Of a stretch of DNA of 64,000 nucleotides, positions 17,865 through 26,423 are shown one piece after another. The notes beneath the pieces are model-generated. The model searched no databases. It was given only the letters and a program-made list of their open reading frames with translations, and was not told the origin of the DNA. Origin of the DNA: Goodfellowiella coeruleoviolacea. GTDB lineage: Bacteria; Actinomycetota; Actinomycetes; Mycobacteriales; Pseudonocardiaceae. Location of the stretch: the NCBI RefSeq assembly GCF_024171785.1, contig NZ_JAMTCK010000012.1:124001-188000 (forward strand), read 5' to 3'. Positions within the stretch are counted from its first letter, which is position 1. Each line of letters opens with the position of its first letter. The translations under genes were made by a program, and so were the position numbers.

Positions 17865-18697
17865 TCTTCGCGGACATGTTCGCCTGGCTGGCCGACCCCG
17901 CCAACTGGACCGGGCCGGCCGGCGTGCCGGCCCGCGTCGGCCAGCACCTGCTGTACTGCCTGATCGCCGTGGCCGCGGCCAGCGCGATCGGCGTGCCGCT
18001 GGGCCTGTGGGTCGGGCACACCGGGCGCGGCGGCCTGCTGCTGGTCGGCACCAGCAACTCGATCCGCGCGCTGCCCACGCTGGGCCTGGTCACCCTGCTC
18101 TACCTGGTGGCCGGCGGCGGCACCGGTCCGGTGCTGGTCGGCCTGGTGGTGCTGGCCATCCCGCCGATCCTGGCCGGCACCTACGCCGGCGTGCAGGACG
18201 TCGACCGGGGTGTGGTGGACGCGGCCAGGGGCATGGGCATGACCGGCTGGCAGCGGCTGTGGCAGGTCGAACTGCCCAATGCCACGCCACTGCTGATGAG
18301 CGGCATCCGCAGCGCCATGCTCCAGGTCGTGGCCACCGCCTCGGTGGCCGCCTACGTCGGCCTGGGTGGCCTGGGCCGGCCGCTGCTGGACGGGCTGCGG
18401 GTGCTCGACTACGGCCAGTTCGTGGCCGGCGCGGTGCTGATCGCCCTGCTCGCCGTGCTGCTGGACGCGGTGCTGGCGGTGTTCCAGCGCGTGGTGGTGC
18501 CGCACGGCCTGCGCGTGGTCGCCAGGGCGGCCAAGCGGCCGGCCAGCGCGAACCGGTCGAGCCAGCCCGAGCGAACAGGGGACGCGGGGGAGTCCGGCGC
18601 GTCCGGTGACACCGGGGCGGCCGGCACAACTGGGGAGTCCGCGGCAGAGCTGGCGATCATGGCCAGCCGGCGGGAAACAGGAGGAAGCGAGCGATGA
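17861..18697 (+). CDS. betaine/choline ABC transporter permease 2
   Basis: Second channel subunit, 278 residues. It has NSIRALPTLGLVTLLYL, PPILAGTYAGVQDVDRGVVDAARGMG, and ATASVAAYVGLGGLGRPLLDGL, matching OpuCD-type proteins. The last 50 residues are a polar Ser/Gly/Glu-rich cytoplasmic tail that is longer than usual. ATGA overlap (4 nt) with the first permease and another 4-nt overlap with the binding protein. Confidence 0.92.
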   Translation: MIFADMFAWLADPANWTGPAGVPARVGQHLLYCLIAVAAASAIGVPLGLWVGHTGRGGLLLVGTSNSIRALPTLGLVTLLYLVAGGGTGPVLVGLVVLAIPPILAGTYAGVQDVDRGVVDAARGMGMTGWQRLWQVELPNATPLLMSGIRSAMLQVVATASVAAYVGLGGLGRPLLDGLRVLDYGQFVAGAVLIALLAVLLDAVLAVFQRVVVPHGLRVVARAAKRPASANRSSQPERTGDAGESGASGDTGAAGTTGESAAELAIMASRRETGGSER

Positions 18698-19590
18698 AAC
18701 GCACACTTGCCGTCGTGGTGGCGGCAGCCGCGCTGCTGCTGTCGGCGTGCGGGTCCAGTGAGACCCTGTCCGGCGCCAACCAGGGCAGTGGTGACCAGGG
18801 CGGGCAGGTGGTGGTCGGCTCGGCGGACTTCACCGAGAACAAGGTGCTCGCCGAGATCTACGCGGCGGCGCTGCGCAACGCGGGCGTGAACGTCACGGTC
18901 AAGCCGGGCATCGGCGCCAGGGACGTGGTGATCAGGGCGTTGCAGGACAAGTCGTTGACGGTGGTGCCGGAGTACACCGGCAACCTGCTCAACTACTTCG
19001 ACAAGACCAACACCACGACCACCTCCGACGAGGTGTACGCGGCGCTGAAGAGCAAGGTGCCCAGCGGACTGGCCGTGCTGGACCAGGCCCAGGCCGAGGA
19101 CAAGGACGTGCTGGTGGTCACCAAGCAGACCGCCGACTCCGGCGTGACGTCCATGACCGAGCTGGGGCCGCGCTGCCAGGAGTTCGTGTTCGGCGGCGCG
19201 GGCGAGTGGCCGCAGCGCTGGGCCGACAAGATCAAGGAACTCTACGGCTGCACGTTCAAGGAGATCCGCACCACCGACGCGGGCGGCCCGATCACCGTGG
19301 ACGCGCTGCGCAACGGCGACGTCCAGGTGGTGAACCTGTTCACCACGTCGTCGGACATCAAGGCCAACAACTTCGTGGAGCTGGCCGACCCGAAGAACAT
19401 GTACCCGGCCCAGCACATCGTGCCGCTGCTGCGCGCCGACGGCGTGAGCGACGCGGGCAAGGCCGCGCTGAACAAGGTCTCCGCCGCCCTGACCACCGAC
19501 AAGCTGGCCGAGCTGGTCAGCAAGGTGGACGTGAACAAGGAGACCCCGACCGACGTGGCCGCCGCCTTCGTCAAGGACAACAACATCTGA
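18694..19590 (+). CDS. glycine betaine/choline ABC transporter substrate-binding lipoprotein
   Basis: OpuAC-family receptor of 298 residues. A lipoprotein signal ends in LLLSAC with the modified Cys19, followed by a Ser/Gly-rich spacer. VVVGSADFTENKVLAEIYAAAL, VVPEYTGNLLNYF and the C-terminal NMYPAQHIVPLL are family features. It delivers solute to the two permeases. No biosynthetic gene for glycine betaine is visible in the window; which quaternary amine is bound cannot be decided. Last gene of the operon; a strong hairpin follows 31 nt after its stop. Confidence 0.93.
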   Translation: MKRTLAVVVAAAALLLSACGSSETLSGANQGSGDQGGQVVVGSADFTENKVLAEIYAAALRNAGVNVTVKPGIGARDVVIRALQDKSLTVVPEYTGNLLNYFDKTNTTTTSDEVYAALKSKVPSGLAVLDQAQAEDKDVLVVTKQTADSGVTSMTELGPRCQEFVFGGAGEWPQRWADKIKELYGCTFKEIRTTDAGGPITVDALRNGDVQVVNLFTTSSDIKANNFVELADPKNMYPAQHIVPLLRADGVSDAGKAALNKVSAALTTDKLAELVSKVDVNKETPTDVAAAFVKDNNI

Positions 19591-19621
19591 TTCCGATTCC
19601 GACCAGGACGGTTGTCGTGTT

Positions 19622-19665
19622 CGGCCGGGCCCGGGGTCGCCACCGCGCGGCCCCGGGCCCGGCCG
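19622..19665 (+). terminator. terminator hairpin of betaine transporter operon
   Basis: Perfect 15-bp GC-only stem (19622-19636 with 19651-19665), 14-nt loop, 31 nt after the last gene. There is no U-tract, typical for actinomycete factor-assisted terminators. Confidence 0.75.
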
Positions 19666-19745
19666 TGCCGCCGCGGATCGCGGAGAACGTGAACCGCGCG
19701 AACTCGGGTGGGTGAAGCCCGGCGCCTGTGGCAAGCTGTCCCGCC

Positions 19746-20501
19746 GTGACCGGCGCCGACAGCATCCAGATCAGCACACTCGCCGAGCGCCCGGCCCTGA
19801 TCGGCCGGATCTACGAGATCGACGAGTCGTGGCCCGTGTTCACCTCGCACGACCTGGTCGCGAGCGCCCTGCTGGACCAGGTGGCCGAGGTGTTCCCGGA
19901 CTACTGCGTGGTCGCCACGGACGGCGACCGGGTGGTGGCCCGCGGGCTGAGCGTGCCGTTCAACGCCACCCTGGACGGCCGGGAGGAGATGCCGGACCAG
20001 GGCTGGGATCGGGTGCTGTCGTGGGCGTTCCGCGACCAGCGCGCCGGGCACCCGCTGACCACGGCCAGCGCGCTGGAGATCACCCTGGACAACGCCTACC
20101 TCGGCCGCGGCCTGTCCTACCAGGTGCTGGCCGCCATGCGCCAGGCGGTGGGCCGACAGGGCCACGACACGCTGGTGGCCCCGGTCCGGCCCAACGCCAA
20201 GCACCAGCAGCCGCACACGCCCATGGCCGACTACGTCCACCAGCGGCGCGCGGACGGTCTGCCCGCCGACCCGTGGCTGCGGGTGCACGTGAAGGCGGGC
20301 GGCACCATCGAGAAGGTCGCCACCACGTCGATGACGGTCAGCGGATCGCTCGCGCAGTGGCGCGCGTGGACCGGGCTGCCGTTCGACCGCGACGGTGCCG
20401 TGGTCGTGCCCGGCGCGCTGGTGCCGGTGCACTGCGACACCGCGCACGACCGTGCGGTGTACGTGGAACCCAACGTGTGGGTCCGCCACCGCACGGCCTG
20501 A
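19746..20501 (+). CDS. GNAT-like N-acetyltransferase, uncharacterised
   Basis: Soluble 251-residue protein. FTSHDLVASALLDQVAEVFPDYCVVATDGDRVVARGLSVPF looks like the N-terminal strands of a GNAT fold, and LEITLDNAYLGRGLSYQVLAAMRQAVGRQG resembles the acetyl-CoA-binding Q/RxxGxG/A region, although the pyrophosphate loop is reduced. The PVRPNAKHQQPHTPMADY segment occurs in a set of unannotated actinomycete proteins. No substrate can be named. GTG at 19746 is the assumed start; it lies 155 bp after the transporter operon beyond its terminator. Confidence 0.6.
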   Translation: MTGADSIQISTLAERPALIGRIYEIDESWPVFTSHDLVASALLDQVAEVFPDYCVVATDGDRVVARGLSVPFNATLDGREEMPDQGWDRVLSWAFRDQRAGHPLTTASALEITLDNAYLGRGLSYQVLAAMRQAVGRQGHDTLVAPVRPNAKHQQPHTPMADYVHQRRADGLPADPWLRVHVKAGGTIEKVATTSMTVSGSLAQWRAWTGLPFDRDGAVVVPGALVPVHCDTAHDRAVYVEPNVWVRHRTA

Positions 20502-20529
20502 GCCGCGGTGGCTGCGGCTGTCGTGCTGG

Positions 20530-20620
20530 TCAGGCGGTGAGCAGCGCGTCGATCTGGTGGCCCATGACCCGGCGCATGCCCTCCGCCGTGCCCGTCTCCA
20601 GCATCTGCTCGGGTTTGTTC
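20530..20620 (-). pseudogene. C-terminal remnant of an AHSA1/SRPBCC gene
   Basis: On the minus strand, 20 or more codons ending in TGA at 20530 read PEQMLETGTAEGMRRVMGHQ followed by IDALLTA. This resembles the last helix of AHSA1-type SRPBCC proteins (QMLxTGMxxGMxxSxxRLxxLL). No upstream part exists: the preceding bases belong to the end of the iclR gene (its TAG at 20621). It is most simply a gene truncated by an insertion or deletion at the iclR boundary. Homology is by eye only. Confidence 0.45.
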
Positions 20621-21424
20621 CTAACCGCTGTGGCCGCCGATGCGGCTGGTCAGTTCGTCGGCGGCGTGCCGCACCTCGTCGGCCAGCTCGGGCCACTGCT
20701 GGCCGCACTCCTGCTGGCCGTGGTCGTGCTGATCGGGTTCGCACAGGTGGCGGAAGGTCACGCTGATCGCGGCGATCGGCCGGCCCCCGTGGTCGAACAC
20801 GGGCGCGGCCACCGACGCGAAGCCGAGCGTGACGTACCCGTCCTCCACGGCCCAGCCGCGCCGCCGCTCGGCCAGCAGCAGCCGGCGCAGCGCCGGCAGG
20901 TTCGTCGGCCCCCGCCCGGTCCGGTTGACGAAACTGGCCGCTGAGGGCAGCAGCGCCCGCACCTGGGCCGCCGGCAGGTGCGCCAACATCGCCCGGCCCG
21001 AGGCCGGCAGGTGGGCGGGCAGCCGCACGCCGACCTCGCTGACCAGCGTCTGCGGCTGTGTCGGCTGCTCGCGCACCAGGTACAGGGTCTCCCGGCCGTG
21101 CAGCACCCCCAGGTGGGCGGTGTAGCCGGTGCGGTCGACCAGGCGGCGCAGCAGTGGCCGGGCCAGGCGTTCCAACGGGTCGTGCCGCAGGAACGCCGAG
21201 CCCAGTTCGAACGCGGCCAGTCCCAGGCCGTAGCGCCGCTCCTCGGGCAGGTGGGTGGCGAACCCGGCCTCGATCAGCTCGGCCAGCAGGTGGTACGTGG
21301 TCGACCGGGGCAACCCCAGCTCCCGCGCGACCGTGGCCGCCGACACCGGCCCGGCCCGACTGGCCAGCAGCCGCAACACGGCCAACCCGCGCCGCAGCGC
21401 CGGCACATCACTGCTGGCGCCCAT
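20621..21424 (-). CDS. IclR family regulator, likely of the hut operon
   Basis: 267 residues. Winged helix at residues 8-65 (ALRRGLAVLRLLASRAGPVSAATVARELGLPRSTTYHLLAELIEAGF) followed by the IclR effector domain (GYTAHLGVLHGRETLYLVRE, LPASGRAMLAHLP, SVAAPVFDHGGRPIAAISVTF). The palindrome GTCTGGCATGCCAGAC lies 14 bp before its ATG; an identical one lies upstream of hutH. That makes it the likely autoregulated controller of histidine catabolism (inference). The last 40 residues are Gln/His-rich. An XRE/DUF397 module separates it from hutH. Confidence 0.88.
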   Translation of the reverse strand: MGASSDVPALRRGLAVLRLLASRAGPVSAATVARELGLPRSTTYHLLAELIEAGFATHLPEERRYGLGLAAFELGSAFLRHDPLERLARPLLRRLVDRTGYTAHLGVLHGRETLYLVREQPTQPQTLVSEVGVRLPAHLPASGRAMLAHLPAAQVRALLPSAASFVNRTGRGPTNLPALRRLLLAERRRGWAVEDGYVTLGFASVAAPVFDHGGRPIAAISVTFRHLCEPDQHDHGQQECGQQWPELADEVRHAADELTSRIGGHSG

Positions 21425-21437
21425 GCCCCGCCCACCC

Positions 21438-21453
21438 GTCTGGCATGCCAGAC
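21438..21453. promoter_or_regulatory. putative IclR operator 1 (GTCTGGCATGCCAGAC)
   Basis: Perfect 16-bp palindrome upstream of the iclR start and 4 bp from the DUF397 stop codon. Identical to the site at 23121-23136. A perfect repeat of this length in two linked regulatory positions is unlikely by chance. Confidence 0.75.
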
Positions 21454-21457
21454 AGTG

Positions 21458-21679
21458 TCACCCCTGCTCGGGGCAGCCGTCGAACCGTCCGGTTCGGACA
21501 CCCGCGACAAACGAGCGCCAGGACGTGGATTTGACGCGTAAGACATCGGTGCTGGGGTTCTTCGAGTCCCGAACCCCCACCCGCTCACCAGCGACGAACC
21601 GGCACTCCACGCACTGGTTCGAACTGTTGTCGCTGTAGCTGCTCTTGAACCATCCCGTGTCACGATTTTGACTGGGCAT
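21458..21679 (-). CDS. DUF397 domain protein
   Basis: A 73-residue protein with the DUF397 signature: GWFKSSYSDNSSNQCVECR near the N-terminus and VGVRDSKNPSTDVLRVKSTSWRSFVAGVRTGRFD at the end. DUF397 proteins accompany XRE/DUF5753 regulators in large numbers in actinomycetes; some pairs behave like toxin-antitoxin-like or developmental switches. Overlaps the upstream regulator gene by 20 nt, so the two are cotranscribed. Confidence 0.9.
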   Translation of the reverse strand: MPSQNRDTGWFKSSYSDNSSNQCVECRFVAGERVGVRDSKNPSTDVLRVKSTSWRSFVAGVRTGRFDGCPEQG

Positions 21680-22550
21680 CTGCGGTTAACCTCTCCAGCT
21701 TTCGGGAAATCGACTTCCTCGTGTCTGCGACGGACAGCGAAAGATCATTCAGGCGTTGGAAATTGCGGAGCATCGCGCCCGTGTCGCCGGGATCGTCGTA
21801 GTAAGTGGACGGTCCGTAGACGACAGAAGCGAATCCGATGCGGGGCACGGAAGCGCCGAACTCCAGGAGTGTCAGTCCTCCGCCGCGTGCCGGGTTGTCC
21901 GGGACCGTTCTCGGCAACAGCCGTACCTCCGCATGGGGTCGGGTGTCGATGATGTCGAGCAGGTGGGCCAGTTGCTCGCGCATGACCTCGACGTTGCCGG
22001 TTACATCGTCCAGGGCGGCCTCGCCGATGACGAAATGCAGTTCCTTGCGCTTCCTGGACTGCCAGATGGTTTCCTGTCGGCGAAACCGGAAGCTCGTCCG
22101 ATTTCGCCTGATCGCCTCTGATGGCTCCGGCAGAACGCTGTCCGCCGCGGCAAACAGGGCGTTCACGTATCCGGGCGACTGCAGCAGGCCGGGTACGACA
22201 CCCGATTCGTAGTAGTACATCGTGCTTGCTGCCGCTTCCAGATCGGCGAACCGCTGGAACGAGCCGGGCAACAGGTCGGTGTAGGCCCGGCGCGGCTGGC
22301 GTCTGCGGGTTTCCAGGCCAAGGGTGACGATGGTTTCCCGATCGCTGCCGCTTGTTCCGTAGAGGTCGAGGAGCTTGTCGAGTTCGTCGGCGCTCAGCGT
22401 GGACAGACCGTCCTCGACCTTGCTGATCCGAGGTACGTCCTTCCCGATGTGCCGCGCTGCCTCAAGTTGCGAGCGGCCGGCCTGTTCTCGAAGTCGCTTC
22501 AGGGCGAGACCGAGTTGGCGGCGCTCCACGGTGGGGCGCGCGTTGACCAT
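21660..22550 (-). CDS. XRE-type regulator with DUF5753 (WhiJ/Scr1-like)
   Basis: 296 residues. Helix-turn-helix at residues 8-65 (RQLGLALKRLREQAGRSQLEAARHIG, then VPRISKVEDGLSTLSADELDKLL), then the DUF5753 domain (MYYYESGVVPGLLQSPGYVNALF, FVIGEAALDD, MREQLAHLLDIIDTRPHAEVRLLPRT). Start ATG at 22550 is preceded by AGGAGG. DUF5753 regulators usually act with a DUF397 partner, as here. The module interrupts the iclR-hutH divergent arrangement. Its role in this strain is unknown. Confidence 0.92.
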   Translation of the reverse strand: MVNARPTVERRQLGLALKRLREQAGRSQLEAARHIGKDVPRISKVEDGLSTLSADELDKLLDLYGTSGSDRETIVTLGLETRRRQPRRAYTDLLPGSFQRFADLEAAASTMYYYESGVVPGLLQSPGYVNALFAAADSVLPEPSEAIRRNRTSFRFRRQETIWQSRKRKELHFVIGEAALDDVTGNVEVMREQLAHLLDIIDTRPHAEVRLLPRTVPDNPARGGGLTLLEFGASVPRIGFASVVYGPSTYYDDPGDTGAMLRNFQRLNDLSLSVADTRKSISRKLERLTADAQSKS

Positions 22551-22799
22551 CCCTGGACCTCCTCTGCGTTCGGCGCTCGCAGTGTTCCGCGCGCCTGCTG
22601 GCCGAGCCAAGCGCCAACGGCCACCCGATCAGGGCACTGACAGGGGAACAAGTTGTCCCTAAGTTGGCGAACAGCTGTTCCTCAGCTGGTTCTCCCTGGT
22701 CAGCAGGGGCCAGCGCCGGGCGGCGGGTCGTAGGCGCGCCAGCCGTCAAGCGGGGGCCACCAGGTTCGAAGTCGAGACGGGAAGTGGGGTCGGATCTTC

Positions 22800-23033
22800 A
22801 TGGGTAGGGAAATCCTGCTTGATTCGTGGGTGAAGGTGTCCGGGAGCTGCGAGATCACCTGCGACCTCGTGGGTGACGAGGCGCAGTTCCGCTTCGTGGG
22901 CGACGGGTCCTCCGAACTGGAACTGATCATGACGGAGGCCGCCCTGGAGAAGTTCGTGCCGATCTGCGCGGACGCTCTGCGCGGGATGCACGGCGAACAG
23001 CAGGCCGAGCAGTCCGGCGAATCGGCCCAGTAG
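22800..23033 (+). CDS. hypothetical protein, 77 residues
   Basis: Acidic soluble protein with a plausible beta-rich start (ILLDSWVKVSGSCEITCDLVGDEAQFRFVGD) and a helix (LIMTEAALEKFVPICADALRGM). Codon usage is consistent with a real gene. It is divergent from the XRE regulator with a 250-bp gap, which places it in the same module, possibly as a regulated target. No family recognised. An upstream Shine-Dalgarno is not obvious (GAAGTGGGG about 20 nt away). Confidence 0.55.
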   Translation: MGREILLDSWVKVSGSCEITCDLVGDEAQFRFVGDGSSELELIMTEAALEKFVPICADALRGMHGEQQAEQSGESAQ

Positions 23034-23120
23034 CCGACGAGGACCACGACACAGCCGAGGGGCCAGAGCGGATTGCCACCTCGCCCTGGCCACCCGGCTG
23101 TGTTCAACCCAGGGGGGCTT

Positions 23121-23136
23121 GTCTGGCATGCCAGAC
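23121..23136. promoter_or_regulatory. putative IclR operator 2 upstream of hutH
   Basis: Same 16-bp palindrome as at 21438, here extendable to 18 bp (TGTCTGGCATGCCAGACA, 23120-23137), 54 bp upstream of the hutH start. Suggests repression or activation of the hut operon by the IclR protein encoded nearby. Confidence 0.75.
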
Positions 23137-23190
23137 ACTCTCGGGTGTGCCCGGGGTGTGCGTTGGGGCTGGGCGGGTTGGGATAGGGGT

Positions 23191-24762
23191 ATGGGTGAAC
23201 CTGTTCCCGTTGGCCTCGAACCGCTGCGCCGCGATCAGGTGGTCGCGGTGGCGCGGCACGACACGCCGGTTGAGCTGACCCAGCGCGCGCTGGCCGCGGT
23301 GGCCGCCGCCCGGGACCACGTGGCCGCGCTGGCCAACGCGGTCGAGCCCACCTACGGGGTGTCCACCGGGTTCGGCGCGCTGGCCATCCGGCACATCCCG
23401 GTGGACCGGCGGGCCGCGCTGCAGCGGTCGCTGGTGCGCTCGCACGCGGCCGGGGCCGGGCCGGAGGTGGAGCGGGAGGTGGTGCGCGCGCTCATGCTGC
23501 TGCGGCTGCGCACCCTGGCCACCGGGCACACCGGGGTGCGCCCGGAAACGGTGTCGGCCATGGCCGGGATGCTCAACGCCGGGATCGTGCCGGTGGTGCA
23601 CGAGTTCGGGTCGCTGGGCTGCTCGGGTGACCTGGCGCCGCTGTCGGCCGTGGCGCTCGCGCTCACCGGTGAGGGGCAGGTCCGGGACGCGGACGGGCGG
23701 CTGCTGCCGGCTGGTGAGGCGCTGGCCAGGGCCGGGCTCACCCCGGTCACCCTGGCCGAGAAGGAGGGGCTGGCGCTGATCAACGGCACCGACGGCATGC
23801 TGGGCATGCTGGTGCTGGCCGCCGCCGACCTGCACCGGCTGATCGACATCGCCGACATCACCGCGGCCATGAGCGTGGAGGCGCTGCTCGGCACCGACCG
23901 GGCGTTCGCCGCCGAACTCCAGGCGCTGCGCCCGCACCCCGGCCAGGGGCACTCGGCCGCGCGGATGATGGCGCTGCTGGCCGACTCCGAGATCGTGGCC
24001 AGCCACCGGGGGCCGGAGTGCCCGCGCGTGCAGGACGCCTACTCGATGCGGTGCGCGCCGCAGGTGCACGGCGCGGCCAGGGACAGCCTGGCGCACGCCG
24101 AGACCGTGGCCGACCGGGAACTGGCCTCGGCCGTGGACAACCCGGTGGTGCTCGCCGACGGCCGGGTGCTGTCCAACGGCAACTTCCACGGCGCGCCACT
24201 GGCCTACGTGCTGGACTTCCTCGCCATCCCAGTGGCCGACCTGGCCAGCATGGCCGAGCGGCGCACCGACCGGATGCTGGACGTGGCCCGCTCGCACGGG
24301 CTGCCGCCGTTCCTGGCCGACGACCCGGGCGTGGACTCCGGGCACATGATCGCCCACTACACCCAGGCCGCGGTGGTCGCCGAACTCAAGCGGCTGGCCG
24401 TGCCTGCCTCGGTGGACTCCATCCCCACCAGCGCGATGCAGGAGGACCACGTGTCCATGGGCTGGTCGGCCGCGCGCAAGCTGCGCCAGGCCGTCAACGG
24501 CCTGACCACGGTGCTGGCCGTGGAACTGCTCACCGCCGCGCGCGCCCTGGACCTGCGCGCGCCACTGCGGCCGGCGCCGGCCACCGCCGCCGTGGTGGAA
24601 CTGCTGCGCGAACACGTGGCCGGCCCCGGCCCGGACCGGCACCTGGCGCCGGAGATCGCCGCGACCGAGGAGCTGGTGCGCTCGGGCGCGGTGCTGGACG
24701 TGACCGGCCCCTGGCTGAACCCCTTGGACCACACCGAAACCGTTGTCGGGAGGACACCGTGA
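23191..24762 (+). CDS. hutH: histidine ammonia-lyase
   Basis: Deaminates L-histidine to urocanate, first step of the pathway. 523 residues, usual length. The MIO prosthetic-group site is Cys144-Ser145-Gly146 in [12 protein letters not shown] rather than the common Ala-Ser-Gly. Other landmarks are [17 protein letters not shown] and [11 protein letters not shown]. Start ATG at 23191 chosen because the upstream in-frame extension contains the operator. First gene of the operon; its end overlaps hutU by 4 nt. Confidence 0.96.
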   Translation: MGEPVPVGLEPLRRDQVVAVARHDTPVELTQRALAAVAAARDHVAALANAVEPTYGVSTGFGALAIRHIPVDRRAALQRSLVRSHAAGAGPEVEREVVRALMLLRLRTLATGHTGVRPETVSAMAGMLNAGIVPVVHEFGSLGCSGDLAPLSAVALALTGEGQVRDADGRLLPAGEALARAGLTPVTLAEKEGLALINGTDGMLGMLVLAAADLHRLIDIADITAAMSVEALLGTDRAFAAELQALRPHPGQGHSAARMMALLADSEIVASHRGPECPRVQDAYSMRCAPQVHGAARDSLAHAETVADRELASAVDNPVVLADGRVLSNGNFHGAPLAYVLDFLAIPVADLASMAERRTDRMLDVARSHGLPPFLADDPGVDSGHMIAHYTQAAVVAELKRLAVPASVDSIPTSAMQEDHVSMGWSAARKLRQAVNGLTTVLAVELLTAARALDLRAPLRPAPATAAVVELLREHVAGPGPDRHLAPEIAATEELVRSGAVLDVTGPWLNPLDHTETVVGRTP

Positions 24763-26423
24763 CCGAGGTCGTCCGCGCTGCCAGGGGCAGCACGCTGACC
24801 GCGCGCAGCTGGGCCACGGAGGCACCGCTGCGCATGCTGCACAACAACCTCGACCCGGAGGTGGCCGAGCGGCCCGAGGACCTGGTCGTCTACGGCGGCA
24901 CCGGCAGGGCGGCCAGGGACTGGCCCAGCTTCCACGCGATCAGCCGGGAGCTGACCACGCTCGGCGGCGACGAGACCCTGCTGGTGCAGTCCGGCCGGCC
25001 GGTCGGGGTGCTGCGCACCCACGAGTGGGCGCCCCGGGTGCTGATCGCCAACTCCAACCTGGTGCCGGACTGGGCGAACTGGCCGGAGTTCCGCCGGCTG
25101 GAAGCGGCCGGGCTGACCATGTACGGGCAGATGACCGCGGGCTCGTGGATCTACATCGGCACCCAGGGCATCCTGCAGGGCACCTACGAGACGTTCGCGG
25201 CGGTCGCGGCCAAGCGGTTCGGCGGCAGCCTGGCGGGCACGCTCACGGTCACCGCCGGCCTGGGCGGCATGGGCGGCGCGCAGCCGCTGGCGATCACCAT
25301 GAACGGCGGGGTGGCGCTGGTCGTGGAGTGCGACCCGTCCCGCGCCCAGCGCCGGCTGGACACCCGCTACCTGGACGAGATCGCCACCGACCTGGACGAC
25401 GCGGTGCGCCGGGTGGAGGCGGCCAGGCGGGAGCGGCGCGCGCTGTCCGTCGCGGTGCTCGGCAACGCCGCCGACGTGCTGCCCGAGCTGTTGCGCCGGG
25501 GTGTGGCCGTGGACGTGGTCACCGACCAGACCTCCGCGCACGACCCGCTCGCCTACCTGCCCAGCGGCGTGGACCTGGCCGACTGGCACGACTACGCGGC
25601 CGCCAAGCCGGCCGAGTTCACCGACCGGGCGCGGGAGTCCATGGCCGAGCACGTGCGCGCCATGGTCGGGTTCCTGGACGCCGGCGCCGAGGTGTTCGAC
25701 TACGGCAACTCGCTGCGCGGCGAGGCCCAGCTCGGCGGCTACGAGCGCGCCTTCGACTTCCCGGGTTTCGTGCCCGCCTACATCCGGCCGCTGTTCTGCC
25801 AGGGCAAGGGCCCGTTCCGCTGGGCGGCGCTGTCCGGCGACCCGGCCGACATCGCCGCCACCGACCGGGCCATCCTGGAGCTGTTCCCGGACAACGAGCC
25901 GCTGGCCCGGTGGATCAGGCTGGCCGGCGAGCGCGTCGCCTTCCAGGGGCTGCCCGCGCGGATCTGCTGGCTCGGCTACGGCGAGCGCGACCGCGCCGGC
26001 CTGCGGTTCAACGAGATGGTGGCCAGCGGTGAGCTGTCCGCGCCGGTCGTCATCGGCCGCGACCACCTGGACTGCGGCTCGGTGGCCTCGCCGTACCGGG
26101 AGACCGAGGGCATGGCCGACGGCTCCGACGCGATCGCGGACTGGCCGCTGCTCAACGCCATGGTCAACACCGCCTCCGGCGCCACCTGGGTGTCCATCCA
26201 CCACGGCGGTGGCGTGGGCATCGGCCGGTCCATCCACGCCGGGCAGGTCACCGTGGCCGACGGCACCGAGCTGGCCGCGCACAAAATCGAGCGGGTGCTC
26301 ACCAACGACCCGGGCATGGGCGTGCTGCGGCACGTGGACGCCGGCTACCCGGAGGCGGCCGAGGTGGCGGCCGAGCGGGGCGTGCGCATTCCGATGAACC
26401 AGCCCGGGGAGGTGGCGCGATGA
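24759..26423 (+). CDS. hutU: urocanate hydratase
   Basis: Converts urocanate to 4-imidazolone-5-propionate using tightly bound NAD+. 554 residues. [45 protein letters not shown] for NAD binding, DYGNSLR, and [19 protein letters not shown] with the conserved Cys. GTG start in a GTGA overlap with hutH, preceded by GGGAGGA. Translation is coupled to hutH upstream and to the M20 hydrolase downstream. Confidence 0.97.
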   Translation: MTEVVRAARGSTLTARSWATEAPLRMLHNNLDPEVAERPEDLVVYGGTGRAARDWPSFHAISRELTTLGGDETLLVQSGRPVGVLRTHEWAPRVLIANSNLVPDWANWPEFRRLEAAGLTMYGQMTAGSWIYIGTQGILQGTYETFAAVAAKRFGGSLAGTLTVTAGLGGMGGAQPLAITMNGGVALVVECDPSRAQRRLDTRYLDEIATDLDDAVRRVEAARRERRALSVAVLGNAADVLPELLRRGVAVDVVTDQTSAHDPLAYLPSGVDLADWHDYAAAKPAEFTDRARESMAEHVRAMVGFLDAGAEVFDYGNSLRGEAQLGGYERAFDFPGFVPAYIRPLFCQGKGPFRWAALSGDPADIAATDRAILELFPDNEPLARWIRLAGERVAFQGLPARICWLGYGERDRAGLRFNEMVASGELSAPVVIGRDHLDCGSVASPYRETEGMADGSDAIADWPLLNAMVNTASGATWVSIHHGGGVGIGRSIHAGQVTVADGTELAAHKIERVLTNDPGMGVLRHVDAGYPEAAEVAAERGVRIPMNQPGEVAR

